From: Macrostomum hystrix
Lineage: Eukaryota; Platyhelminthes; Macrostomidae
DNA: 64,000 nucleotides
Reading direction: 5' to 3'
Assembly (NCBI GenBank): GCA_950097015.1
Contig: CATNEN010000038.1
Location: forward strand, 13,944,001 to 14,008,000
Below, piece by piece: positions 10,671 to 22,300 of the stretch. How positions within the stretch are numbered: the stretch's first letter is position 1; each line of letters begins with the position of its first letter. A program made the translations under genes and the position numbers. The notes under the pieces are model-generated. The model saw only the letters and a list, made by a program, of their open reading frames with translations. It was not told where the DNA came from and searched no databases.

Positions 10671-13211
10671 TCATAAATCATCCTCTTCAGTGCTGCTAAA
10701 GTCACTCCAGGTCTCATCGAGATCTTCGCTCGAAGTTTCATCGACGTCGTCATTCGACTCGTCTTCAATATTGCTATCTGACACGTCTTCGACGTCGTCA
10801 TTCGACTCGTCTTCAATATTGCTATCTGACACGTCTTCGACGTCGTCATTCGACTCGTCTTCAACATTGCTATCTGACACGTCTTCGACGTCGTCATTCG
10901 ACTCGTCTTTAACATTGCTATCTGACACGTCGTCGTCAAGATCGTTATTTGACTCCTCGTCAAAATTACCATCTGAGACGTCCTCGACGTCGTCATTTGA
11001 CTCGTCTTCGTTACCATCTTCGTTCAAATCGTCTTCGTCAACATCTTCAGTTGGCTCGTCGTCAACATCTTCGTTTAACTCATCTTCGTCAACATCTTCG
11101 TTTAACTCATCTTCGTCAACATCTTCGTTTAACTCATCTTCGTCAACATCTTCGTTTAACTCATCTTCGTCAACATCGTCATTTGACTCGTCGTCGAGAG
11201 AATCATTGGCATTGGTATTATTGTACATTTCGACATTCGAGTCGTCGTCAATAACGACAACTTCATCAACTAAGTCATTGTCAACAGAGTCTTCAGATTC
11301 CGCTGCAGCATTGCTGATTGAGTCTCGGTCAACATCGTCTGAGTCAGAATGATAATCCTCGTTTAAATCAATGTCAGCTTCGTCTTCGTCATGTTCCTCT
11401 TCATCGTCATCGTCGTCCTCCTCCACCACGTTGTTGTTGACAATTTCATCTTCAACATCGGCTACTGAATCTATATCGTCGGCCTCTTCGTCATCGCCTT
11501 CATCGGTCTCATTGCCGATCGGGTCGTTTGGAAGCGGCGGAGCCTGCGAGGCATCGTCTTCAGACTCGGTGGAAGAGGCCGATGAATCTAGCAGCTCGTT
11601 ATTAGTTGAATCCTCGCTACCGATGCTGCCAATGTTAACAGCTTCGCCACCGTAGCTGCTGTTGCTTTCATCCGTGTCTTCGTCGTCATCATCTTCGTTC
11701 TCTTCGTCGAAGATGTGAAAAATGAATGGCCCTGCGACGCCTTCATCGTCGTCGTCGCTCAGGCCGGTGTCTGCCGCGGTGGCGTCAACGGCAGCCGCTG
11801 TCGGCGAATTTTTCAGTGGCTCTTCTGCTGTGACGATGTCCGAGGCCACGCCTAGACGCAGCACAATGGTATCAAAAGGTCGCCGATCAAATGGACAGAG
11901 GCGGCTCTGCCCAGTCCAGGAGCGCAGACAGGGCGGGCAGAACTGATGGCTGGGACAGGTGTCCGGTGTGGCCACAGGCCCGGCTAATCGCTCCAAACAG
12001 ATGGGACAGGATACCTGATTGGTGCGGATGGGTCAAGAGGCATTGCCTGTTGTTGATTTGTGATTTAGACGGCTTCAAATCATGCATGTTTAATAGAGCT
12101 GTGTCTCAATCCTTAATAATAATAAAATTGCAGGAGGGCAGGGGGCAATGACACATTATTTGATGACACTAGACCCGCAGCCAGCGAGGATGCAATTCTG
12201 CCCATTTGGCCTCGCCGAGGAACGAACTTAGGGACCTTGGAGCGAGAGGCAAACGCGCTAAACGCTCCGTCACCAACATCCGACTCAATCATTAGTTTCA
12301 CTATCCTTAGCCTCAATCCTAAGCTAGTTAGAAGCTTAATAGGATCCTCTTAGCTTGATGGGCTAATAGGATTATTTAAAAACTGACCCATACCCAATCA
12401 AATCGGACTCAAATGGTCTCACCTGTAGCCTATTAGCATCAACTATCTCTACATGGCCGTCGTGTGTTTTGTCGTCTGCGTTGCGAACAATTTTTAGCCT
12501 GTCTAGGCAAGCACCGCAGCCCGAACCAGGGCAGCGATTGGCTCGCGCGGCCGGCGTCGATTCAAGCCAGGAAGCCAGGCAGGTCACGTGACACCGGTGC
12601 AGCCGACAAGACTCGGCCCATACCACACCGGAGCTGCCATCGCCGGAATTTTCAACGCCAATTTTGAAACAAATAGTGCAGGTGCCACTGGGCAACGATG
12701 GAGGAGAAGCTGGACGTTGCAAGGGCAGGACGGACTCGTCCTGATTGGACAGGCGCGGCTGCTTGCTGGCTACAGCCAATCCTGCAGCAGCAGAAGAAGC
12801 TTCATTGCTATGACGCTTTCTACTATTTAAGCTAGTGTTAGTAGTATTGGCTGTATGGCGACAAAGGCGACAGAGTGGACCATTAGTGCAGACTGTCAAA
12901 GCCTGGGCTGAACTGGAAGCTGCACCAGCCAGATTGGCAGTTTCAAAAAGTTCGCCACCACAGTGTGGATGTGCTGCTAGGAGGCAGGTGCGGCACTGTA
13001 AATGAGCAGCACCCGAGGCTATGCCAGACTCGCAGCCAATGCAGGTCAGAGCATCTGCAGCTGCGGCTGCTGCTGTAGTGCCCATTAGAAATTTTTGTAA
13101 CAATATCTGCTTCAAGTTAGCCTCTTGCCTCAGATTGTTGAAGAATTGAGCAATTACACTGCAAGCTTTTTTAAACAGAAGACAGTAAAAAAGAACAGTT
13201 TCTGCTTCCAT
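10671..13211 (-). CDS. PHD-RING-RING protein with acidic tail (PHRF1/SCAF11-like RING)
   Basis: Two exons, 13211-12423 and 12014-10671, joined in phase 0 (CTACAG|GTGAGA; caatcag|GTATCC), encode about 710 residues. A PHD finger fits C57-x2-C60, C73-x2-C76, H81, C84, C114-x2-C117. A first RING-like module runs about 178-235 (CTICFKIG, CRLHRCHVTCLASW, CPGSGCGAC). A second RING begins at C266 (SCPICLERL, FCPPCLRSW, LCPFDRRPFDTI). Its CPxDRxxF ending is typical of PHRF1 and SCAF11 RINGs, which act in ubiquitin ligation and RNA polymerase II/splicing contexts. Residues ~340-700 are almost all Asp, Glu, Ser and Asn, with 9- and 16-residue tandem repeats. SRKRH near 130 may be a nuclear signal. The ATG lies one base after a strong acceptor-like string (ttttattttacttcag). 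The intron holds a SINE fragment. Double RING plus PHD is not the usual PHRF1 layout, so the orthology is unsure. Confidence 0.7.
10740..11185 (-). repeat. In-frame coding repeats (48-bp and 27-bp units)
   Basis: Within the acidic tail, a 16-residue unit (NDDVEDVSDSNIEDES and variants) is repeated about five times at 10740-10990. A 9-residue unit (NEDVDEDEL) is repeated four times at about 11060-11180. Both units are whole codons long, and nucleotide identity between copies is high, so expansion is recent and frame-preserving. Confidence 0.9.
12113..12290 (-). mobile_element. tRNA-derived SINE, internally deleted copy
   Basis: Read on the minus strand, the tRNA-like head (agcgcgtttgcctctcgc, then a B-box-like ttcgttcctcggcgaggcc) is followed directly by the family's 3' body (aaatgggcagaattgc, ctggctgcgggt, cctcctgcaattttatt) and an ATT-rich tail at 12113-12130. 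The middle part seen in the copies at 29 and 61 kb is missing. It lies in the PHD/RING gene intron. Confidence 0.8.
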
Positions 13212-16200
13212 TCTGAAGTAAAATAAAAGGAAAACATGGCCTAAGCTAACTTAAGCAAGATTTACCTTGTTTGGTTAGATAAAAAATGTATATATTTACT
13301 ACAAACTTGTAGATTAATGGTTTTAGCTACTAAGAAAATCATGTGTAATGCATTGTTATTAGATAGATAAACTTCTTTCCAACTTTGTTACAAAATAATA
13401 AGCTTTCTTATACTTTATTACTTTATTATAGCATACTAATTAGTAAATTATTCTTGCAAGTATGTACTTCTTGCTTGGTTGATAATAATTTACTAATCCT
13501 AATTGACTGCCAATTTAAATTATTGACTATTGGCCTAGCCATAATTATTAAAGCATGGCCTGTCTTACTGCCAAAGTAAAAATTAACAAAACAAATTTCA
13601 CTAAGGCCAAGTTCACCAACCCAATCCTACAAAAAAGGCATTTGTTATAATAAATCTTATGACTTGACAAAGTAATATGAAATAATATATAAGCCACCCT
13701 ATACACATGCTATTATGACTAATGCCCTTGTTGCAAACCTGGCTTCAGGGTCAGCTATCCCCTACCAGTGCATAAGACTACAACCCAATTGTGAAACACT
13801 TCCTAGGTGAGAATCTTCAGTAAGTATGCAAAACAACTGATGATCTATACCCACTTACTTCTCTGCACTAAGACTTACTTCTTACGCTACACTCCTTGGC
13901 TTGTCTTGGATATGGCATGCTATGTCCAGTCTATGTAGCATGTGCCTGTGACCTATAATCCAGATCATGCTGAGTGCATGCCAGAAATAAAATGGGGAAA
14001 ATTATATTTGCACCCCAAGGTTAGACTGTTTTTGAACAGCATGCTAGTGCACACTAGCATATTGTGCAGAAATATGCTCATCAGGACAAAACTGATAGCT
14101 ATAAATTGAAAAATTTCAATCGCCTCATCTTCGTCAATCTAAAATTGTTTTGATTAAGAAGGAGAAGGACAAAGTTGTTTGCATAGGCCTACTATATTTA
14201 ACAAAAAGCAATTGAGCATGCAACAGTTAAAAAGCAAATTGGATTTATAGTCCAATTAAAAAAATTAGAGAGGTTTACATAGCTGACAGAAAACTGCTTT
14301 ATTTGTGATTCATGCAAAGCCTGTAACAAATAATACAGTAGGCCTATGTTAAAGCATTTAGACCAACAATAGTTCTTATAAGTTAGGCCCCTATAGGCTT
14401 TTACACTGCTACTAATATTTTTGTACCATTCATGACTAACAGATGTTAATAATACATAGGCCTATATACTAGCAATATGTTTGATCTCTTTTTAATGCAC
14501 AATTACTTGCCATGCACACCAACCCAAAGCAAATGCTCATGGGAATTTTCTGACATGCACTACATGATCTAGACTATAGAATGTGCCCCCTAATCCATTT
14601 ACTCTCACTGGCACAGATTTTTTCTTTTGATTTTGATTTTTCCTGAATTTGGAACTGGACTGATATAGAGCCTAATCATTTTTTATTACATTTTTACATT
14701 TCGAAGTTTAAAACCTTTATTAACTGCAGAAGTTAAAATGTGAAAGTGCATTGGCCTATACAAAATTAAAATTTATTGAAAGGTTCCTCGATTATAACCG
14801 TTCCGTATGACCGTATGTAGGCCTACGACTGATACAGTTTGATTCGATTGCACGGTACGGCGTCGTTCATCGCAAAACACGCACGATGAGATTCGCGCGA
14901 AATTGAATGAATAATGAAGAGAGTATAATAGTAAATATTTGCGAACAACATGAATAATCTTTGACCACTTTACGGCCACAAAGACATGCATTTTTTGTTA
15001 TTAGAGTAGCTAGCTGTAACTGTGACAAGCTACTGAGCAAGGACCATTAGGAGTTGAAGGATGGAAAACTTAGTTTCTTGGAAAAAAGTTGAAGTCTGAT
15101 TTTCGCGAAAAAAAATACACTACGAAGACAAGAATTTTTTTAATTTTAAAAGCTTAAATGGTGATTGCTTTTGATTGGAAGCTGATACGCAGTTGTTCTT
15201 TTGATATAACTCGCCTTACGTGTTGCTCCACCGAATGTTATAACGTTTTATGCATGACAATTAGATCTTCGTACGATTTCTTTACTAATAGAAATCCAAT
15301 TCACTGTCGTTACTTTTGTAGTTTTTTGTAGCTATTAATTGGTAATGAGCCAAGTTTAGAGTTTTAGTTGTATTCTTTAGACTAGCATAAAAATTTTGTT
15401 GATGGTGTTTAGTTTTTTATAAGTTTTTAGATATTTTGGACATGGACATTCACTCAAGTTATATAATTTGTGTAACAAACATTAAAACAAATACGAATAC
15501 AGTAAATTACAGTAAATAAAGGAAGTACAGTACGAATGCAATAAAACACAAGTAAAAATTACATCGCGAATTTCAGTGTAAATATGAAAAGTTACAGTAA
15601 ATGCGCACATTTAAATGTGGCAAGAAAATCGCACTGATTGTATTACCTACCTGACTTATGGACGTCCTGCGTAAGGAAGCACGCCACTAGGGGCTAGCTA
15701 GGCTTACCCCTAGTGGTCCTTGCTACTGAGCTGTTACACAGCACAAAATGCCAGTTCTAATTAGCCCCCCTATTTAAATATAGGCCTAACTTTTGTGAAA
15801 GTCTGTCGCGACTTATGTTAGGTCTATATACTTATTAAGCATTTTAGTATGCATCTAACGTCATTCAATGGGCTTTTATCTCGCCCACATTACATAGAAC
15901 TAGATCAACTCTAATTCTAAAAATATTTTTTTATACAAAAATTAGACTTTTGCTAGAAATATTCTTGAATGTCACAAGTTCAGTGCTTCTTAAATATGTT
16001 ATAGGCTGGTTTCCAACAAACATTTTGTGCCTGATGCATTAATTTGTAGCGTTTTATAGAACATGGATCAGGCATTTATGGCAATAGTCTGGTGAAATAC
16101 TTGATCCTTAAATACTTCACTCAGCTAAAGATATGCCAACTTTATGCTGAGGCTGAAAAACTCTTATAAGGAACATATCAAAAACTTACATACAAAAACA

Positions 16201-16559
16201 AAACAATACAAAAAAACAAAAAAAACAAATACAACATACAAAAACACAAAAAACTCATGGGCCTAGAGCACACTTGAAAAATTTATACCATGGCAAATCC
16301 TTGGCAAAACATTTTCTGCATGTTTTTTAAAGCTGATTGGGATGATTGGTTAGGCCTATTTATTACCTAAAAACATTTAGGCATAGTTCTAGTTTACTTT
16401 GCAATATTATTTTGCCTTTCACTTCATCATTTCATCCTGTTTTTGTCACTTTAAACAGGGTAATACACGGAAGCCCAGTAAAGCACAGCTATGAATGCAT
16501 TGTTTGGGTACAGGTGGCGCCAGATATAGGCCTACTCTTCGAGATGACTCTCTTGAGAT
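13212..16559. other. AT-rich, minisatellite-free intergenic block
   Basis: No gene supported on either strand. It separates two divergent genes (PHD/RING at 13211 minus, GalNAc-transferase at 19312 plus). The composition is clearly more AT-rich than the genic parts, and the octamer TAGGCCTA recurs (14184, 14339, 14457, 14818, 15781, 16351). Short open frames here lack domains. Confidence 0.6.
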
Positions 16560-17431
16560 GACTCTTCAAGATGACTCTCGAAGAGTGCATCACTTGTACC
16601 AGGCATTGCCCGCAGGTGCCTCTTGGCAAGGGCCCAGGTGCCCTTGATGCCGTTTGTGTGCACTGTCAGATCGTTCGGGTAAACAAAGTGCAGCCAGTGG
16701 TTCACTATGGCATGGATCTGTAGACCGGCGTAGGCCAACTAGCCATTGGTGACGATGCGTGTACCTGGCAGCATGTGGTGTTGGATCAACGGCACCAGAG
16801 TCTCAGCTGCATGGTTGGGCACCAACTATCATCATGGCAGCATTCGACTCACGCTCCACTATGCTACGCTCCACGATAAGCACCCTAGTGGTATTTCCGG
16901 TGCATAAACTTGGACTTGTTGACCTCGACTGTGCGACCAGGTCTACCCAGCTCTATTGGGTGGTCAATGAGATACTGCTGGCATATGTCACACAGAAATT
17001 GGTGCCAGTCGATGGCAGTCTGTCTCACAATGTGGACCTAGTTGCAGGCTTCCTGCTACAACATCCCCGCCGCCCAATAGTATGTTAGCTCTAACACCTG
17101 GGCCAGTCGCAGGTGTGAATTGGTGAAAAATGAGCCACGTGAGATCAAGTAGTGCGCCCAACACTGCCGACAGTCTTAGGCATAGCCGTTGACGTACATT
17201 GCCCCTTGGTGCTGCTGCAGGCGCATGTCCACATCACATCGTGCACATGTGGCTTGGTTGGCAATGAGGTGATGCTTCGCCATCCACTTCATGGTTGTTA
17301 TGTTGTCGCGACTTGCCTCCACCATCTCCCGAATACCAAAATTTGTTTTGGTATAATTCAGCAAGTTGGCAGTATTGACCAGTTGATTAGGTGGGACAAT
17401 AAATGTAGGGGTAGCTGGGCGGCCGGCCATT
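16560..17431 (-). pseudogene. Merlin/ISXO2-like transposase remnant
   Basis: On the minus strand, translation in pieces gives an ordered transposase: MAGRPATPTFIVPPNQLVN and MKWMAKHHLI, CARCDVDMRLQQHQGAMY (zinc-ribbon-like), SFFTNSHLRLAQVLELTYYW, then ELGRPGRTVEVNKSKFMHRK, and finally TRIVTNG, AIVNHWLHFVYPN, VHTNGIKGTWALAKRHLR. The R-T-VEVDES-F-RRKY and VHTN-IEG-W strings are signatures of IS1016/ISXO2 DDE transposases and the eukaryotic Merlin superfamily. Here the VEVDES aspartate is replaced (VEVNKS), and several stops and frame changes break the frame, so it is dead. I could not identify terminal inverted repeats. It lies in the AT-rich block. Confidence 0.75.
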
Positions 17432-18240
17432 GTGCAGATTAAGCTGAAAGGGTTGTGGTTCGGGTACAGATGCAGAATATGCAATGTAAATGCAAAAAAA
17501 ACATAAAAATAATATTGCGAAGTTAACTAGAGCTATGCCAACATTTATATCAATATCACAAGCTTTCTACAGCTTTATCTATAGGCAAAACAGGTTAGCA
17601 TTGTTTATATGTGAATGTAAGTAAGTAATGACTATTATAAATTTTCTTAAAGAAATTAATTTGCAATAAGAGTATTATGAAATTGCAAATAAGAAAACTA
17701 GTCCTAGCTTACTAGGAGTCAGTATTTTTTGCCTTTTTAAGAAGAAAGTCACTAGAATTTTTTATGCATTTCTATTGATTTATTTTAATTTATTTTATTT
17801 TTATTTTATTTTATTTATTTATTTTATTTTATTTATTTTTTATTTTATTATTATTATTTTTTTATTATTATTATTATTTTATTTTGTTTTATTTTAATTT
17901 GTAACATTGTGATATTATTTACTGCATTAGGGCCTTGAAAGTTTTATTAAATATAAGAAAGACATTTTGTAAACTATTCAAAATCTATTCCAGTTCTAGC
18001 CTTCTAGTTTGTAGGGCCTAAGATATCATTTTTCCAAACCCAATATGAGTTGATATTGTTATTGCAAGTCTCTGTAGTCAAAAGTTTATATTTTGTATAT
18101 TTATTTAAATTTAGCTAAGTAACCAAGCATCTAAGCTTTCATCAAACTATCTAGGACCAATCCTATATGTCAGTAGTTCTTGATAAGCTATAAGCTGTCT
18201 GTATAATTATGAATCTATAAGCTATATCATCATCAATTGC
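17432..18240. other. AT-rich non-coding stretch
   Basis: No gene seen. A low-complexity ttatttattttatt tract occupies about 17770-17895. Confidence 0.5.
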
Positions 18241-18289
18241 CTTTATCACATCCCTAACTCATCATTTATAGCCTCTATCCCATCTCGAA

Positions 18290-19142
18290 TTACAATTTAT
18301 CACCTCTATCCCATCTCTAACTCAACATTTCTAGCCTCAATCCCAACTCTAACCTTTATTTATAGCTTCTATCCCATCTCTAACCACCATTTATAGCCTC
18401 TATCCCATCTCTAACCACCATTTATAGCCTCTATCCCATCTCTAACCACCATTTATAGCCTCTATCCCATCTCTAACCACCATTTATAGCCTCTATCCCA
18501 TCTCTAACCACCATTTATAGCCTCTATCCCATCTCTAACCACCATTTATAGCCTCTATCCCATCTCTAACCACCATTTATAGCCTCTATCCCATCTCTAA
18601 CCACCATTTATAGCCTCTATCCCATCTCTAACCACCATTTATAGCCTCTATCCCATCTCTAACCACCATTTGTAGCCTCTATCCCATCTCTAACCACCAT
18701 TTATAGCCTCTATCCCATCTCTAACCACCATTTATAGCCTCTATCCCATCTCTAACCACCATTTATAGCCTCTATCCCATCTCTAACCACCATTTATAGC
18801 CTCTATCCCATCTCTAACCACCATTTATAGCCTCTATCCCATCTCTAACCACCATTTATAGCCTCTATCCCATCTCTAACCACCATTTATAGCCTCTATC
18901 CCATCTCTAACCACCATTTATAGCCTCTATCCCATCTCTAACCACCATTTATAGCCTCTATCCCATCTCTAACCACCATTTATAGCCTCTATCCCATCTC
19001 TAACCACCATTTATAGCCTCTATCCCATCTCTAACCACCATTTATAGCCTCTATCCCATCTCTAACCACCATTTATAGCCTCTATCCCATCTCTAACCAC
19101 CATTTATAGCCTCTATCCCATCTCTAACCACCATTTATAGCA
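18290..19142. repeat. Minisatellite, 31-bp unit
   Basis: About 25 copies of a unit containing accaccatttatagcctcta followed by tcccatctcta, nearly identical from about 18360 on, with more diverged copies at the left end. It ends about 170 bp upstream of the first GalNAc-transferase coding exon. Confidence 0.95.
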
Positions 19143-19311
19143 TCCTAGATTTAGAGCATCTAGGGATGCCATCCTAGATTTTTTTATGGAACAATGTCCA
19201 CCAAGTACGCTATTTTGTACACACCTCCCGAATTCCTAGTTGATGAAGTAAAAAGCCGTGAAAAAATATCTCATTTCAGCGCTTAACTATTTCGCCTTCA
19301 TCAGCCTAGAG

Positions 19312-22300
19312 ATGCGCATTCGAGTCTATCGCAGTGCACGCTATGTGCTACTCATAGGCGTCTGCCTAATAGTAGTGTATTTTTTTGCTCGCAGTGGTGT
19401 CAACCATGCAGCCGAGGAAGAGGAGCCAAAGCCGCAGGGCGGCGATGGAGCGAAAAAATTGCCGCGAGACGATACCAATAGGCTAGAGCCCGCTGCTAAT
19501 CTTCCAGCTAATTCGGTCGCTAATCCCGCGCCTAATCCGGTGGCGCAATCGTTTAATCAGGTCACCCGCGTGCTAGCGGCCTCTGATCACGACGAATTTG
19601 TTGAGGCTCCGCCCGTTGGCGCTGTGAATAGCGGCGACGCCCTAGAGCTGGTCGATTGGCACGATCACAAGGCCATCGCCAAGGAGATGCAACGCAAGGG
19701 GCCGGGTTAGCGCCCTTGCTTTTATCATCTAATCAGTGACATTGTTTGCGCTTTGTCTTGAGAATTGGATACCATTTTATCAACTGAGATTGAGTATGAG
19801 TAGATAGGTCGGGATTAGGTCGACAGGCGATTTAGGCACGCGCAGCAGGATTTTAGAAAACTTATGGGATTAGGCGAATCATAAGTGGACTAAAGGGATT
19901 AGCTAGTCTAAACCGATGACTCACTCATGGTGCGTTGAGATTAGGTAAATCAACATTTCCAAAAAATCAAAATCACTCTTATCTGATGCTAATCATGCTA
20001 ATCTATAATGAAAGATTCGATCAAGCTAATCAGAATTCAAAAAGTGGGATCGTGTGCATTCGAATTTAGTTGCAGCGTTTTCCATTCCTCACAAAAGTCG
20101 CTAATCCCATTTAAATCTGCAGGTGAGCAGGGTCTAGCCTATAATCTGGCATCCAGTGATCGCGACAAAGGCGAGATTGACCGACTCTACAGGGCCAATG
20201 GTTACAATGGCTACCTTAGCGATCGCCTGTCACTCTACCGGGCCATTAAGGATCTGCGCCATCCTCAATGCCTGACGCAAAAGTATCGCCGAAAACTGCC
20301 CACAGCAGCCATTGTTATACCGTTTCACAATGAGCACTTCTCCACCCTGCTCAGAACTGTGGTGTCCTGCAGGCATAGGGCGCCTAGGGAACTGCTCAAG
20401 GAGATCATTCTAGGTCAGGAGATCATTATTGAAAATTATGAAAACCGCATTATTTAGAACAATTGCTTTAAAAAATCCTGACTGAGTACACTCCCAATCC
20501 AGACTGAATACACTCAGATCCTGAATGAGTACACTCTAAATACTGACTGAGTACACTCTAAATACTGACTGAGTACACTCCCAATCCTGACTGAATACAC
20601 TCAGATCCTGAATGAGTACACTCTAAATACTGACTGAGTACACTCTAAATACTGACTGAGTACACTCCCAATCCTGACTGAATACACTCAGATCCTGAAT
20701 GAGTACACTCTAAATACTGACTGAGTACACTCTAAATACTGACTGAGTACACTCCCAATCCTGACTGAATACACTCAGATCCTGACTGAGTACACTCTAA
20801 ATACTGACTGAGTACACTAAAATCCTGAATGAGTACAATCCCAATCCTGACTGAGCATACTCAAATCCTGACTGAGTGCACTCCCAATCCTGACTGAGTA
20901 CAGTCAAACCTTTTTCCTCACTGAGTACACTTAAATCCACACCCCTAAATTCCTAGTTGACGACAACAGCAGCAAGCCGGAACTGAAGGGTCCCCTAGAC
21001 GAATTCCTCAAGTCGCACTTCGACAATGTATTCGTGGTTCGCGCCAAGCGTCGCGAAGGCCTCATCCGAGCTCGCCTGCTAGGCGCTGAGCGCGTGACAG
21101 CCGACGCTTTCATAGTGCTGGACTCGCATTGCGAGTGCGGCATCAACTGGCTGCCGCCCCTGCTAGATCCCATCGCCGAGAACTGGCGCACCGCAGTCTG
21201 TCCGTTTGTTGACATCATCGACTTTGATAATTACGAGATCAGGCCGCAGGACGAGGGCGCCAGAGGCTCCTGGGATTGGCAATTCTATTACAAACGCCTG
21301 CCTCTGCTGCCAGATGATAAAGAGCATCCGGCCAGGCCGTTTGCCAGTCCCGTCATGGCTGGCGGCCTGTTTGCCATCAGTACGAAATTCTTTCGCGAAC
21401 TTGGCGGCTACGATCCGGGCCTGGACATCTGGGGCGGCGAGCAGTACGAGTTGAGCTTCAAAATCTGGCAGTGCCACGGCCGGATGCTGGACGCGCCCTG
21501 CTCAAGGGTGGCTCACATCTATCGGAAATTTGCACCGTTTCCTAATCCGGGTATTGGCGACTTTTTGGGCCGAAATTTCAAGAGAGTGGCCGAGGTGAGA
21601 ACCAAGTTTTGGTCATTTTTTATTGCTTTGCATTTTAATAAAGTGTATTATCATTTTTCCGAAAAATTGGGAGCTTTCTGTTTTCTCTCCGTTGAGAAAG
21701 TATTTTTAGTAGTTTATTAAATTAATTTGGCGATATTTATGTATTATTCACTCCGATTGTTAAGGGATTGTTCATTCTGAGATTTTTAGGGAATTTTTAC
21801 TCGGGGATTTTATGAATTTTACACTCGACAGATTCTAGGGATTTTTCAATCCGGAATTTAGGGATGTTTTCTCGGGGATTCCATGAATTTTACACTGTGA
21901 TTCTAGGGATTTTTCACTCCGGGATTCTAGGGATTTTTCACTCCGGAATTTTAGGGATTTTTCACTCCGGAATTTTAGGGATGTTTCACTCCGGGATTCT
22001 AGAGACTTTTCACTCAGGGATCCTAGGGATGTTTTACTCGGGGATTCTAGGGATGTTTTACTCTGGGATTCTAGGGATTTTTCACTCCTGAATTTTAGGG
22101 ACGTTTTACTCAGGGATTCTAGGGATGTTTTACTCAGCGATTCTAGGGACGTTTTACTCAGCGATTCTAGGGATGTTTTACTCAGGGATCCTAGGGATGT
22201 TTTACTCAGGGATTCTAGAGATGTTTTACTCGGGGATTCTAGGGATGTTTTACTCTGGGATTCTAGGGATTTTTCACTCCTGAATTTTAGGGACGTTTTA

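Noticed and set aside
10651-11655. Ser/Thr-rich plus-strand frames opposite the PHD/RING gene
   Set aside because: Antisense shadow of the Asp/Glu-rich coding sequence.
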